Shown: piece by piece, positions 51,021-60,849 of the stretch
Numbering within the stretch: the stretch's first letter is position 1
Layout of the letters: each line of letters opens with the position of its first letter
Source: Streptomyces sp. NBC_00250
GTDB lineage: Bacteria > Actinomycetota > Actinomycetes > Streptomycetales > Streptomycetaceae
DNA: 64,000 nt
Direction of reading: 5' to 3'
NCBI RefSeq assembly: GCF_036192275.1
Contig: NZ_CP108088.1
Location: 4,217,501 to 4,281,500 of the forward strand
The notes under the pieces: generated by a model
Databases searched by the model: none
The model's input: only the letters and a program-made list of their open reading frames with translations
What the model was told of the DNA's origin: nothing
Program-made: the position numbers and the translations under genes

Positions 51021-51036
51021 TCAGCCGATCGGCTGA
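51021..51036. promoter_or_regulatory. 16-bp palindrome between hbpS and senS
   Basis: TCAGCCGATCGGCTGA is a perfect palindrome 62 bases upstream of the senS GTG and 175 bases from hbpS. Its position suits a SenR operator acting on one or both divergent genes. Confidence 0.45.
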
Positions 51037-51097
51037 TGCCCTCGTGGTCCCTCCGGGCCAGGATGGACAGATATCCCCAGGTCAAGAAGGTGAGAAC

Positions 51098-52363
51098 GTG
51101 ACACGGCCGACGGAGACGGACCAAGACCCGGACGCCCCCTGGCTGGCGCGGGTCATGCACATCGCCTTCTTCCTCCTCCTCGGCGCCTCGCTCGCCCGCT
51201 TCCTGCTGCGGCACCCCTGGGAGGACCGCAGCCCCTGGATCGTCGCCCTCTCCGGCGCCCTCGCCTCCCTCTACCTCCTCGGCCCCGTCGTCGGCACCCG
51301 CGCGGCGCCCCGCCGGATCGCCTGGCTGAGCACGGTCGTCGCCGTCTGGATCCTCCTCGTCGTCCTCGCACCGAGCTTCGCCTGGTGCGCGGTGCCGCTC
51401 TTCTACACGGGCCTGCGCACCCTCCCGGCGCGGGCGGCGCTCGGCCTGGTCACGCTGCTCACCGCGTTCGTGGTGTTCGCGCAGGTGCAGCTCGCGCACG
51501 GCGGCTGGGACCCGAACCTGATCGTCGCCCCGCCGGCCGTCGCCGCCATCGCCACCGGAGTGTTCGTGTACTCGGACCGGCAGGCGGCCCGGCAGCGGGC
51601 GCTCATCGACGACCTGATCCGCACCCGGCGCGAGCTCGCCGCGATCGAGCGCCGCGAGGGCACCCTCGCCGAGCGCCAGCGGTTGTCGATGGAGATCCAC
51701 GACACCCTGGCGCAGGGCCTGTCCAGCCAGCAGATGCTGCTGCAGGCGGCCGACCGCACCTGGGACAGCGACCCGGCGACCGCCCGCCGCCATGTCCGTA
51801 CGGCCGAGTCCATCGCCGAACGCAACCTCGCCGAGGCCCGCCGCTTCGTGCACGACCTCGCTCCGGCCGATCTCGCCGAGGGCGGCGGCCTCGAAGAGGC
51901 CCTGCGCGGCCTGGCCGCCCGCGAGTCGACGGCCTTCCGCGTCGACGGGACGGCCGTGCCGCTCCCCGAACGGGTGCAGTCGGCGCTGCTCCGCATCGCG
52001 CAGGGCGCCCTCGCCAACATCCGCGAGCATGCCGGCGCCGACTCCGCCGCCCTGACCCTCACGTACCTCGACGACCAGGTGGTCCTGGACATCGCCGACG
52101 ACGGCCGCGGCTTCGACCCGGTCGAGAAGCCGGGCGGGGTACGGGGGCACGGGCTGCCCGCGATGCGCGTGCGGGCGCGGCAGCTGGGCGGCACCCTGAC
52201 AGTCGAGTCCACCCCGGGCGAGGGCACGGTGCTCTCGGCCGCGATCCCGCTCCCGGGCCCGCACCAGAACCCGAACCCGCACCCGCACCCGCACCCGCAC
52301 CCGCACCAGAGCCCGCCCTCGCAGTCGACCCCGCCCTCGAACCCGTTCTCCCAGGAGTCCTGA
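51098..52363 (+). CDS. senS: SenS-like sensor histidine kinase
   Basis: 421 residues, GTG start. Five hydrophobic segments (about 20-155), a coiled region, HisKA_3 with His201 in SMEIHDTLAQGLSS, and an HATPase (DIADDGRGFDP, GHGLPAMRVRARQLGG). The C-terminal tail is a run of Pro-His and Pro-Ser residues from a CACCCG hexamer repeat. In the S. reticuli system SenS is controlled by extracellular HbpS and phosphorylates SenR. Its TGA overlaps the senR ATG. Confidence 0.88.
   Translation: MTRPTETDQDPDAPWLARVMHIAFFLLLGASLARFLLRHPWEDRSPWIVALSGALASLYLLGPVVGTRAAPRRIAWLSTVVAVWILLVVLAPSFAWCAVPLFYTGLRTLPARAALGLVTLLTAFVVFAQVQLAHGGWDPNLIVAPPAVAAIATGVFVYSDRQAARQRALIDDLIRTRRELAAIERREGTLAERQRLSMEIHDTLAQGLSSQQMLLQAADRTWDSDPATARRHVRTAESIAERNLAEARRFVHDLAPADLAEGGGLEEALRGLAARESTAFRVDGTAVPLPERVQSALLRIAQGALANIREHAGADSAALTLTYLDDQVVLDIADDGRGFDPVEKPGGVRGHGLPAMRVRARQLGGTLTVESTPGEGTVLSAAIPLPGPHQNPNPHPHPHPHPHQSPPSQSTPPSNPFSQES
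52276..52308 (+). repeat. CACCCG hexanucleotide repeat in senS
   Basis: About five consecutive CCGCAC/CACCCG units encode the Pro-His run near the SenS C-terminus. Copy-number change would stay in frame. Confidence 0.75.
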
Positions 52364-52983
52364 TGTCCGTACGGATCCTCCTCTGCGACGACCACGTCGT
52401 CGTCCGCGCCGGCCTGCTGGCCCTGCTCGGCAGCACCCCCGACATCGAGGTCGTCGGCGAGGCCGGCAGCGGCGAGGAGGCCGTCGCGATGGCGGCGAAG
52501 CTGAAGCCGGACGTCGTCCTGATGGACCTGCAGCTCGGCGCGGGCATCGACGGCGTGGAGGCGACCCGGCTGATCGCCCCCACGGGAGTCCACGTCCTCG
52601 TTCTCACCACGTACGACACGGACGCCGACATCACCCGGGCGATCGAGGCGGGCGCCACCGGCTACCTCCTGAAGGCCGAGCGGCCCGAGGAACTGTTCGC
52701 CGCGATCCACTCGGCCGCCCAGGGCCGCACCGCCCTCTCCCCGCCGGTCGCCAGCCGGGTCATGGACCGGATGCGGGGCGCGGCGGGCCCGAGCCTCACG
52801 GACCGGGAGCGGGACATCCTGGGCCAGCTCGGCCGGGGCCTCGGCAACCGCGAGATCGCGCGGGCCCTGTTCATCAGCGAGGCGACGGTGAAGACCCACC
52901 TGGGCCGCATCTACGCGAAGCTCGGCGTCGACACGCGCGCGGGCGCCGTCGCGGTCGCGAAGGAACGACGCCTGCTGCCGTAG
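52363..52983 (+). CDS. senR: SenR-like NarL-type response regulator
   Basis: 206 residues. Receiver with DD at 9-10, Asp55 in VVLMDLQLG, Thr/Lys residues in VLTTYD and YLLKAE; LuxR HTH LTDRERDILGQLGRGLGNREIARALFISEATVKTHL at the C-terminus. ATG overlaps the senS stop (TGATG), giving coupled expression. Known SenR proteins activate hbpS and redox-protection genes; the local palindrome is a candidate target. Confidence 0.9.
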   Translation: MSVRILLCDDHVVVRAGLLALLGSTPDIEVVGEAGSGEEAVAMAAKLKPDVVLMDLQLGAGIDGVEATRLIAPTGVHVLVLTTYDTDADITRAIEAGATGYLLKAERPEELFAAIHSAAQGRTALSPPVASRVMDRMRGAAGPSLTDRERDILGQLGRGLGNREIARALFISEATVKTHLGRIYAKLGVDTRAGAVAVAKERRLLP

Positions 52984-53086
52984 GCCGCGCTTCGTGCACA
53001 CCCGGGGGCCCACCACTGCTACCCTGCGTTGCCGTTCGACAGCACGGTGTCATGCCTCAGGCCCGGTCAGTCCAGTGGGAGCGCAC

Positions 53087-54292
53087 GTGAAGCTCGCGAT
53101 CGTCGGCGGCGGTCCCGCCGGCCTCTACCTCTCGATCCTGCTGAAGCGGCAGGACCCCGCCCACGAGATCGCCGTCTACGAGCGGAATCCCGAGGGCTCC
53201 ACGTACGGCTGGGGCGTGACGTACTGGGCCGGGCTCCTCGACAAGCTCCGCGCGGGCGACCCCGAGTCCGCGGCCGCCGTCGCCGAGGCGTCGGTGACCT
53301 GGACCGACGGGGTCGCGATCGTGCGCGACGAGCGGACCGTCCACCGAGGCGACGCGGGCTTCGGCATCGGGCGGCGGCGGATGCTCGCGCTGCTCGCCGA
53401 CCGGGCCGAGGAACTGGGCGTACGGGTCGAGTTCGAGCACGACATCACCGGCCCGGACGCGCCCGAACTGGCCGACGCGGATCTGGTCGTCGCCGCCGAC
53501 GGCGTCAACAGCGTGCTCCGCGAGGCCCACCCCGAGCACTTCGGCAGCACGGTCGCCGGCGGCCGCAACCAGTACGTCTGGCTCGGCACCACCAAGGTCT
53601 TCGACTCCTTCAGCTTCGCCTTCAAGGAGACCGACCACGGCTGGATCTGGTGCTACGCCTACGGGTTCAGCGGCGAGCGTTCCACCTGTGTCGTCGAGTG
53701 CTCCCCGGAGACCTGGACGGGCCTCGGCCTCGACACGCTCGGCGAGGCGGACAGCCTGAACCTCCTGGAGAAGCTGTTCCACGACCTCCTCGACGGTCAC
53801 GAGCTGATCGGCCGCGACCGGGCCGACGAGCCCGCCCAGTGGCTCACCTTCCGCACCCTCACCAACCGGGTCTGGCACCGCGGCAACCTCGTCCTCCTCG
53901 GCGACGCCGCCCACACCACGCACTACTCGATCGGCGCGGGCACCACCCTGGCCCTGGAGGACGCGCTCGCCCTCGCGGACGCCCTGCGTTCGAACCCCGA
54001 CCTGGACACGGCCCTCACCACCTACGGGAAGCGGCGCCGCGCCGAACTCGTCTCCGCGCAGAGCGCCGCCCGCTACAGCGCCCAGTGGTACGAGAACCTC
54101 CCGCGGTACATGCGCCTGGAGCCGGCCCGGATGTTCGCACTCCTGGGCCAGCGCCACTCGCCGCTGCTCCCGCACATCCCGCCGCAGCTCTACTACCGGA
54201 TCGACCGGGCCGCCGAACGGCTGGAGCCACTGCGCCGCCTCAAGCGCTGGCTGGGCCCGCGGGTGGCGCGCGCGGTGCACGGCCGCCGCTGA
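53087..54292 (+). CDS. FAD-dependent monooxygenase
   Basis: 401 residues from GTG 53087 (GTGGGAGCGCAC upstream). The FAD-binding motif is LAIVGGGPAGLYLSILLK, DG motif VVAADGVNSVLR, and LVLLGDAAHTTHYSIGAGTTLALEDA contains the second FAD motif GDAAH. This is the aromatic hydroxylase group; YGWGVTYW and the HYSIG.G segment resemble the anthraniloyl-CoA / salicylyl-CoA type. It would hydroxylate an aromatic or CoA-linked substrate. It stands alone between the SenS/SenR and second ABC clusters. Confidence 0.88.
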   Translation: MKLAIVGGGPAGLYLSILLKRQDPAHEIAVYERNPEGSTYGWGVTYWAGLLDKLRAGDPESAAAVAEASVTWTDGVAIVRDERTVHRGDAGFGIGRRRMLALLADRAEELGVRVEFEHDITGPDAPELADADLVVAADGVNSVLREAHPEHFGSTVAGGRNQYVWLGTTKVFDSFSFAFKETDHGWIWCYAYGFSGERSTCVVECSPETWTGLGLDTLGEADSLNLLEKLFHDLLDGHELIGRDRADEPAQWLTFRTLTNRVWHRGNLVLLGDAAHTTHYSIGAGTTLALEDALALADALRSNPDLDTALTTYGKRRRAELVSAQSAARYSAQWYENLPRYMRLEPARMFALLGQRHSPLLPHIPPQLYYRIDRAAERLEPLRRLKRWLGPRVARAVHGRR

Positions 54293-54299
54293 GCACTTC

Positions 54300-55106
54300 T
54301 CACACGTCCCGGCGGTGGACCGCGACCAGGGCCACCGCCACGGCGCCGAGCGACCAGACCACGTACACCGTCCACGCCCCGCCCGCCGTCCACGGGAACT
54401 CCACCGGCACCGGCGAGTCCCCCACCTGCGTCAGCGGCTTCCACGCGCCCTGCGGCAGGGCGTGCAGGAACGTCGCCGACCAGCGGCTGCGCCCGTCGAC
54501 GAGCGCGGGCAGCAGGAGCAGCACACCGGTGAGGGTGACGATCGTCGTCGCCGTGTGCCGGAGCAGCGCCCCGAGGCCGAAGCCGACGAGCGCGCACACG
54601 GGGGCGAGCAGCGCGGACGCGGTGACGGCCGTCGCGGCGCCCGGGTAGCCGATCGACATGCCGACGTCCCGGCCGGACAGCACCGCCTGGGTGGCGGCGA
54701 AGGACGCCACGGCGACGAGCGCCCCGTACACGAGCATCACGCCCGCCAGGACGAGCGTCTTCGCCGCGATCACGGACCGCCGGTCGGGAACGGCGGCGAA
54801 GGTCGTACGGATCTGGCCGGTGCCGTACTCGCCGACGATCACGAGCGCGCCGACGGCCCCGGTCGCCAGCATGAACACCATGGCCCCGCCGAGTGTGAAG
54901 GCGTCCCGCATCGCCCAGATGGGCACGAAGAGTTCGCGGATGCCCTCGGCGTAGTGCGGGTAGTTCCGGTAGTCGGCGTAGGACGCGTTGAGGTTGATGC
55001 CGAGGACGGCGAACGCGCCGACGCCGAACGCCCAGGGGGTGGAACGCAGGGACCACAGCTTCATCCACTCGCCGGCGAGGAGATCACGGAAACGGGCGTT
55101 CGTCAC
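54300..55106 (-). CDS. ABC-2 type permease
   Basis: 268 residues; GTG start overlaps the ATPase stop (GTGA) with GGAGGAG just upstream, so translation is coupled. It begins ARFRDLLAGEWMKLWSLRSTPWAF, the usual ABC-2 permease opening, with six hydrophobic segments and VIVGEYGTGQIRTTFAAVPDRR in the first cytoplasmic loop. Forms an exporter with the preceding ATPase. Substrate unknown. Confidence 0.9.
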   Translation of the reverse strand: MTNARFRDLLAGEWMKLWSLRSTPWAFGVGAFAVLGINLNASYADYRNYPHYAEGIRELFVPIWAMRDAFTLGGAMVFMLATGAVGALVIVGEYGTGQIRTTFAAVPDRRSVIAAKTLVLAGVMLVYGALVAVASFAATQAVLSGRDVGMSIGYPGAATAVTASALLAPVCALVGFGLGALLRHTATTIVTLTGVLLLLPALVDGRSRWSATFLHALPQGAWKPLTQVGDSPVPVEFPWTAGGAWTVYVVWSLGAVAVALVAVHRRDV

Positions 55107-56101
55107 CTGGCTCCTCCCCGCTGCCGGTACTCCACGCTGTCGGCGGTCAGTTCCATGAACGCGTCCTCCAAGGACGAGCCGCGCGACGCCAGTTCGGCGA
55201 GCGGGGTGCCGTGCCGGAAGGCGAGCACCCCGATCCGGTCCGCCTCCATCCCGGCCACGGTGAACGGCCCTTCCCCCTCCTCGGGGCGCTGTACGGTCGC
55301 CCCGGCCCGGGCCAGCGCGTCGGCGAGGTCCGGTCCGGCGGCCGGGTCGGCGGTCCGCACGGTCACACGGTGGCGGGTGCCGCGCGCGGCGAAGGCCGCC
55401 AGGCTCTCGGCGGCGATCAGCCTGCCGCGGCCGATGACGAGGAGGTCGTCGGCGGTGTGCTCCATCTCGCTCATCAGATGGCTGGAGACGAACACCGTGC
55501 GGCCCTCGGCGGCGAGTCGCCGGAACAGCCCCCGCGCCCACAGCACGCCCTCCGGGTCGAGGCCGTTGACCGGCTCGTCGAAGAGCAGCACGGGCGGGTC
55601 GCCGAGGAGGGCGGCGGCGATCCCGAGCCGCTGCTTCATGCCGAGGGAGTAGCCGCCGATCCTGCGGCGGGCCGCCTCGGCGAGTCCCACCTCGTCGAGG
55701 ACCTCGCCGACCCGGCGGCGCGGGATGCCGTTGGTCCGGGCGAGCGCGGCGAGATGCCCGTCGCCGGTCCGGCCGCCGTGCACGTCGTGCGCGTCGAGCA
55801 GCGCCCCGACGTGCCGCAGCCCCCGGGGCAGCTCCCTGAACCGCCGGCCCCCGACGGTCGCCGTCCCGAAGGTCGGCTCGTCGAGCCCGAGGATCAGTCG
55901 CAGGGTCGTGGACTTCCCGGCCCCGTTGGGCCCGAGGAACCCGGTCACCCGCCCGGCCCGAACGGTGAAGCTGAGGCGGTCGACGGCGAGGCGACCACGG
56001 CCGGAGGACGTGGTCGAGGTGGAGGAGGGAGTGTTCCCGTCGGCGAGGCGGCCGCTCGGGCGGCGGCCGTAACGTTTGGTCAGTTCGTGGGCTTCGATCA
56101 C
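55103..56101 (-). CDS. ABC transporter ATP-binding protein (ABC-2 exporter)
   Basis: 332 residues from GTG 56101. Walker A GPNGAGKST, signature SLGMKQRLG, Walker B LLFDEPVNGLDPEG, and SSHLMSEMEHTADDLLVIGRG. A Ser/Thr-rich insertion of about 25 residues (around 14-38, DGNTPSSTSTTSSGRG) separates the first strand from the rest, unlike the homologue at 45318. The C-terminal region ending LEDAFMELTADSVEYR closely parallels that homologue. Divergent from a kinase/regulator pair. Confidence 0.92.
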   Translation of the reverse strand: MIEAHELTKRYGRRPSGRLADGNTPSSTSTTSSGRGRLAVDRLSFTVRAGRVTGFLGPNGAGKSTTLRLILGLDEPTFGTATVGGRRFRELPRGLRHVGALLDAHDVHGGRTGDGHLAALARTNGIPRRRVGEVLDEVGLAEAARRRIGGYSLGMKQRLGIAAALLGDPPVLLFDEPVNGLDPEGVLWARGLFRRLAAEGRTVFVSSHLMSEMEHTADDLLVIGRGRLIAAESLAAFAARGTRHRVTVRTADPAAGPDLADALARAGATVQRPEEGEGPFTVAGMEADRIGVLAFRHGTPLAELASRGSSLEDAFMELTADSVEYRQRGGAR

Positions 56102-56233
56102 CCGGCCCACGCTGCCGCCACGACACCCCCGCCGGCATCGGCTCGCCGGCCACAACCGGGCGGGGCCGGTGGCCCGTGGGCGTACGCCCGCGGGCCGATG
56201 TCCGGCCACCCCTCCGCGCCTACGATCGACCGC

Positions 56234-57550
56234 ATGCCCGCCACGCCCAGCCCGTCCCCGCCGGCCCCCGGACGCATCCCCACCCTCCTGGTCTGGTGCG
56301 CCGCTCTCGTCCATCCCTTCGTCCTCTTCGCGGGCGTGCAGGCGGGTCCCTTCCGCTCCACCGAGCTGCGGTTGTTCCTCACCGTCGTCGCCGTGGGGCT
56401 CCTGCTCCCGCTCGCGCGCCGCAGGCCCGAGGCGGCGCTCGGGCTGCTGCTCGTCGGCCTGTTCGCCGCGTCGACGACCCGGCCGTACGCCGAGCTGCTG
56501 TACCTTCCGGTGCTCGCCGCCGACGCCTGCGTCGGCCTCCTGGCGGCCCGTCGTCCGCTCCTCCGGGTCGCCCTGCCCGCCGCCGCCGTGACGCTCACCG
56601 TGCAGATCGGTTCGGCGCTGTACATGACCTCGGGCCAAAACGTCTTCGTCACCACCGTCGTCGCCCTGGCCCTCGCGCTGCTCACCGCCGGGCTGCTCGG
56701 GCACGCCTCCCGCGAGCGGCGCGCGCACGCGGCGGAGCTGCGCGCCCGGACGGCGGCCGAGGCCGTCACCGCCGAACGGCTGCGGATCGCCCGCGAGCTG
56801 CACGACGTGATCGCGCACAGCATCGGCGTCATCGCCATCCAGGCGGGCGTCGGCCGCCGGGTCATCGACACCCAGCCCGCCGAGGCCCGCAACGCGCTCG
56901 CCACCATCGAGACCACCAGCCGGGAGACCCTCGCCGGTCTCCGCCGCACCCTGGGCGCGCTGCGGGCCTCCGCGAAGGACGCGGAAGGGCCCGGGTCGGG
57001 GGTCGCGCCCGCGCCGCGCGATCCGGCGCCGGGCCTCGCGGACCTGGACCGGCTCGTCGCGTCGGCGGCGGACGCGGGCGTACGGGTCGAAGTGCGGCAC
57101 CTCGGTCACCCGGACCGGTCGCTGCCCCCGGAGGTCGACCTCGCCGCGTACCGGATCGTGCAGGAGTCGCTGACCAACGTCGTACGCCACGCGGGCACGG
57201 CCATCTGCCGGGTGACCGTGGAGCGGGGCGAGGACGCGTTGCTCGTCGAGATCACGGACGACGGCCGGCCGACGAAGCCCGGCACGGCACCCGCCGCAGC
57301 CGCCGCACCGGCCGCACCCGCCTCCACCGGCTACGGCATCATCGGTATGAGCGAGCGCGCCGCACTCCTCGGCGGCCGTTTCTCGGCGGGCCCGCGCCCC
57401 GGCGGCGGCTTCCACGTGACCGCCGTACTGCCCCTGCCGCTCCCCCTGCCCGTGCCGCTGCCCCTGCCGCTCGCGGCCCGGGAGCCGTCCCCCGTACCGG
57501 CCCGGGAATCGGCCCCGGAACCGGCCCAGGAAGGAACCCCCGCCCCATGA
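56234..57550 (+). CDS. NarL-type sensor histidine kinase
   Basis: 438 residues. Four to five membrane segments in 15-155, then HisKA_3 with His190 in [20 protein letters not shown] and an HATPase ([29 protein letters not shown]). The C-terminal tail is a Pro/Leu/Ala-rich run. Its last codons overlap the ATG of the regulator gene (ATGA). Likely senses envelope stress for the divergent ABC exporter. Confidence 0.92.
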   Translation: MPATPSPSPPAPGRIPTLLVWCAALVHPFVLFAGVQAGPFRSTELRLFLTVVAVGLLLPLARRRPEAALGLLLVGLFAASTTRPYAELLYLPVLAADACVGLLAARRPLLRVALPAAAVTLTVQIGSALYMTSGQNVFVTTVVALALALLTAGLLGHASRERRAHAAELRARTAAEAVTAERLRIARELHDVIAHSIGVIAIQAGVGRRVIDTQPAEARNALATIETTSRETLAGLRRTLGALRASAKDAEGPGSGVAPAPRDPAPGLADLDRLVASAADAGVRVEVRHLGHPDRSLPPEVDLAAYRIVQESLTNVVRHAGTAICRVTVERGEDALLVEITDDGRPTKPGTAPAAAAAPAAPASTGYGIIGMSERAALLGGRFSAGPRPGGGFHVTAVLPLPLPLPVPLPLPLAAREPSPVPARESAPEPAQEGTPAP

Positions 57551-58263
57551 GCAGCAGCCCCTCCGCCCCGATCAACGTCCTCCTCGTCGACGACCAGCCG
57601 CTGGTACGGGCCGGCCTGCGCGTGCTGATGGCGGACAACCCCGACCTCCTCGTGGTCGGCGAGGCGGGCACGGGCGACGAGGCCGTCCGGCTCGCGCGCG
57701 ACCTCCGGCCCGACGTGATCGTGATGGACGTCCGGATGCCCGGCATGGACGGCATCGAGGCGACCCGGATCGTCACGGCCGGCCCCGGCGCGCCCCGGGT
57801 CCTCGTCCTCACCACCTTCGACGACGACGAGTACGTGTACGGCGCGCTCCGCTCCGGGGCCAGCGGCTTCCTGGTCAAGGACATGGCCCTGGACGACATC
57901 CTCGCGGCGATCCGGGTCGTCGCCGCCGGGGACGCCCTGATCGCACCGGGCATCACACGCCGTCTGATCGAGGAGTTCGCGGCCCGCCCCGAGCCCGCCG
58001 CTGCCGGGTCCGGCGCCGCTCCCGTGTCCGGCCCCGGGCGGGCACCCGAACGTGATCCCCGCACCCTCGCCGGGGTCACCGCGCGGGAGCGCGAGGTGCT
58101 CGCCCTCGTCGGCCGGGGGCTGTCCAACGGCGAGATCGCGGAACGGCTCCACATCAGCGCGGCCACCGCCAAGGCGCACGTGGCACGCCTCTTCGCCAAG
58201 CTGGACGCCCGCGACCGGGTGCAGCTGGTGATCCTCGCGTACGAGGCGGGCCTGGCGCCGTGA
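57547..58263 (+). CDS. NarL-type response regulator
   Basis: 238 residues. Receiver with DD at 15-16 and Asp61 in [13 protein letters not shown]; an Ala/Pro/Gly-rich linker of about 30 residues; LuxR HTH ([36 protein letters not shown]). Coupled to the upstream kinase. The probable target is the divergent ABC operon. Confidence 0.93.
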   Translation: MSSSPSAPINVLLVDDQPLVRAGLRVLMADNPDLLVVGEAGTGDEAVRLARDLRPDVIVMDVRMPGMDGIEATRIVTAGPGAPRVLVLTTFDDDEYVYGALRSGASGFLVKDMALDDILAAIRVVAAGDALIAPGITRRLIEEFAARPEPAAAGSGAAPVSGPGRAPERDPRTLAGVTAREREVLALVGRGLSNGEIAERLHISAATAKAHVARLFAKLDARDRVQLVILAYEAGLAP

Positions 58264-58276
58264 CACCATCGGCTAC

Positions 58277-58777
58277 GTGCTCGACATCGGCTACTCCCTC
58301 TCGCGTCGCTTCCCCGACCCGCCGCAGACCGACTACCGCCACGCGGACGTCCACGCCCTGCGTCACGACCTGTTCTGCGGGGACGTGTACCTCGCCGACA
58401 CCAAGACGGACCGCGAGGTGTCCACAGCCTGGGGATGGGTGCCGGTCCTCGACTTCGCCTGGGCCCTGTGCGACATCGTCGAGCAGCTCGACCAGGACCC
58501 GCGCGGCAACCGCGCCTCCCAGCCGCAGTACGCCGAGCTCGACTTCACCGAGTCCTCGGACCGCATGCTCTTCGAGCGCCGCTTCGGCTGGGTGGACGTC
58601 GAGGCCGACTGGATGCCGGGCGACGAACCGCCGGTCACCTTCAACCACAAGGTGCTCCGCCGCGAGGCCCGCGACTTCCTCCACGACCTGATCGCCGACC
58701 TCACGGACATGCACGAGGGCCTCGCCGACAACCCGGCCATCTGGTCCCTCCAGGCCCGCTTCCCCCGCGTGCCCTGA
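58277..58777 (+). CDS. Conserved hypothetical protein (166 aa)
   Basis: GTG start 13 bases after the response-regulator stop. The product is acidic and soluble, rich in Asp, Trp and Phe ([53 protein letters not shown]). I do not recognise a family. It may be cotranscribed with the two-component genes. A Streptomyces-type conserved hypothetical by feel; no function is offered. Confidence 0.65.
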   Translation: MLDIGYSLSRRFPDPPQTDYRHADVHALRHDLFCGDVYLADTKTDREVSTAWGWVPVLDFAWALCDIVEQLDQDPRGNRASQPQYAELDFTESSDRMLFERRFGWVDVEADWMPGDEPPVTFNHKVLRREARDFLHDLIADLTDMHEGLADNPAIWSLQARFPRVP

Positions 58778-58800
58778 CCCCCCCCCGGGCCCAGGCCCCC

Positions 58801-59475
58801 CTACCCCTCCACCCGCACCCCCAGCTGCGCCGCGAGCACCGGCGCCAGGTCGAACAGCTGGGCCGTCGAGATCACGGCCCCCGCGAGGGACTCCACCCCG
58901 CGCGCGATCTCAAGCCGCTGGACCCCTCTCAGGTCCACGTCCTTGAGCCGCGCCCCGCTGAAGTCCGCCCCCGTCAGGACGCAGTCCACGAACTCGACCC
59001 GTTCGAGCACCGCGCCCCCGAAGTCGGTCTCGCTGAGCACGCACCCCTCGAAGACGACGTCCTTCAGCTTCGCCGCCCGCAGGTTCAGGTAGTCGCTCTT
59101 CCCTCCCCGCACCACCACTCTCTCCAGCACCGCCCCGTGCAGCTGCGCCCCGCCGAGCCGCGCGTCCACGACCTCCACGTCCCGCAGCTGCGCCCCGGCG
59201 AGGACCGTCCCCACCCCCCGTACGCCGGTCAGCACCGAGTCGAGGAACCGGGCCCCCGTCAGCCGCGCCTCGTCGAGCCCGCACTCCCGCAGCGCGCAGT
59301 CCAGGAACCGCGCGCCCTCCCCCGACTGGCCCGTGAGGTCGAGCCCGGTCAGTTCGAGGCCGTCGTAGTCCCCGTCCGGTTCGAGCCCTCCCTCGTACGC
59401 CTCCAGGGGAGGAAGCCGCAGCTCCGGCCGCCGCGCCCCCGCCACAGCCGCCTTCTTCTTCCGAGTCGTCGCCAT
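58801..59475 (-). CDS. Pentapeptide-repeat protein
   Basis: 224 residues. From about residue 35 to 185 it consists of tandem five-residue units of the A(D/N)LXX type (for example LELTGLDLTGQ, ARLTGARFLDS, LSETDFGGAVLERVEF), which fold into a right-handed four-sided beta-helix. Proteins of this fold include DNA mimics that protect gyrase (Qnr, MfpA), but many have unknown roles; nothing here decides. The N-terminus is basic (TTRKKK). Confidence 0.87.
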   Translation of the reverse strand: MATTRKKKAAVAGARRPELRLPPLEAYEGGLEPDGDYDGLELTGLDLTGQSGEGARFLDCALRECGLDEARLTGARFLDSVLTGVRGVGTVLAGAQLRDVEVVDARLGGAQLHGAVLERVVVRGGKSDYLNLRAAKLKDVVFEGCVLSETDFGGAVLERVEFVDCVLTGADFSGARLKDVDLRGVQRLEIARGVESLAGAVISTAQLFDLAPVLAAQLGVRVEG

Positions 59476-59601
59476 GACCCCATGGTGATGTACGCCACTG
59501 ACAACGCCCCGATGTCACGAACGCGACCCCGCCGCTCGTCCCCTTTGCGAGACCGGACACGGGGTCGACGAGAGGTCGACCCGATCGAGAGGGAGAGCGA
59601 C

Positions 59602-60792
59602 ATGCGGAAGCTCACGATCATCGGCGGCGGCTTCGCCGGACTGACCGCGGCCATCACCGCCGCCGAGGCGGGCGTCAAGGTGACCGTCCACGAGGCGCAC
59701 CGGACCCCCGGTGGCCGGGCTCGCACCGCCGAGGGCCCGTACCTCGCCAACGAGGGCCCGCACGCGATCTACGCCGGCGGCCCGCACTGGACCTGGCTCA
59801 AGCAGCGCGGCCTCCTCGGCGCGCTGGCCCCGCTGCCGGTCTCCGAGGCCCTCAAGCTCCGCTTCCACCGCGGCGGTGCCCTGCGCCGCACCCCGCCGCT
59901 CGGGATGCTGCGCCAGTCCCTCCGCAACGCCGAACAGGCCCCCGTGGACGTCGACTTCCGCACCTGGGCCACCGGGCTCGTGGGCGAGCGGGGAGCGCAC
60001 GCCGCCGCCACGTACGCGGCGGTCGCGACGTTCCACCACGACCCGGGCTCGCTCTCCGCACGCTTCGTGCAGGAGCGGCTCCATCGGGCGACCTCCGTGC
60101 CGCCGGAGGCGCACTTCATCCGGGGCGGCTGGGGTCAGCTGATCGAGCGGATGGTCGCGCACGCGTGGGAGGCAGGCGTACGGATCGAGACGTCGTCCCG
60201 TGTCGACAGCCTCGACGCCCTGCCGCTCGGCGAGGGTCCCGTGATCGTCGCCACCTCCCTGCCCGCCGCCTCCCGGCTCCTCGGCGACCCGTCGCTGACG
60301 TGGGAGAGCGGCCGTACGGTCCTGTTCGACCTGGCCCTGAGCACCCGCAAGGGCGACCCGTTCGTGGTCTCGGACCTGGACGCGCCGGGCTGGATCGAGC
60401 GGTTCACGGCCCAGGACCCGTCGCTGGCCCCGGCCGGACAGCAGCTGATCCAGGCCCAGCTGCCCATCGGCCCGGGCGAGTCGAAGGCGGACGGCGTCGC
60501 CCACGCGGAACGGCTCCTCGACCTCGGATTCCCGGGCTGGCGCGAGCGGGCTGTGTGGCGGCGGGACTCGGTGTGCCAGGGACGTACGGGAGCGGTCGAC
60601 CTGCCCGGCACGACCTGGCGCGACCGGCCGGCCGTCGACCGGGGCGACGGTGTCTACCTGGTGGGCGACCAGGTGGCGGCGCCCGGCGTCCTCGCGGAGG
60701 TGTCGTTCACGAGCGCGGTGGAAGCGGTGTCGCTGGCCCTGCGCTCGGAACGAGGTGTCCTGAGGAAGGGCCTTGACCTCAAGCATGCTTGA
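59602..60792 (+). CDS. NAD(P)/FAD-dependent amine-oxidase-like oxidoreductase
   Basis: 396 residues. Rossmann FAD motif LTIIGGGFAGLTAAITAAEAG followed by HEAHRTPGGRARTAEG (the E..GGR.RT motif of amine oxidases and phytoene desaturases), and a C-terminal FAD segment GDGVYLVGDQVAAPGVLAEV. It resembles desaturase-like flavoproteins, but no carotenoid genes are nearby. ATG follows GAGAGGGAGAGCGAC. Substrate unknown. Confidence 0.85.
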   Translation: MRKLTIIGGGFAGLTAAITAAEAGVKVTVHEAHRTPGGRARTAEGPYLANEGPHAIYAGGPHWTWLKQRGLLGALAPLPVSEALKLRFHRGGALRRTPPLGMLRQSLRNAEQAPVDVDFRTWATGLVGERGAHAAATYAAVATFHHDPGSLSARFVQERLHRATSVPPEAHFIRGGWGQLIERMVAHAWEAGVRIETSSRVDSLDALPLGEGPVIVATSLPAASRLLGDPSLTWESGRTVLFDLALSTRKGDPFVVSDLDAPGWIERFTAQDPSLAPAGQQLIQAQLPIGPGESKADGVAHAERLLDLGFPGWRERAVWRRDSVCQGRTGAVDLPGTTWRDRPAVDRGDGVYLVGDQVAAPGVLAEVSFTSAVEAVSLALRSERGVLRKGLDLKHA

Positions 60793-60849
60793 GGTCGGAG
60801 GCTGTTCCTCGTCGGACAACGCCCACCCACGCGACGAACGGGGAACACC

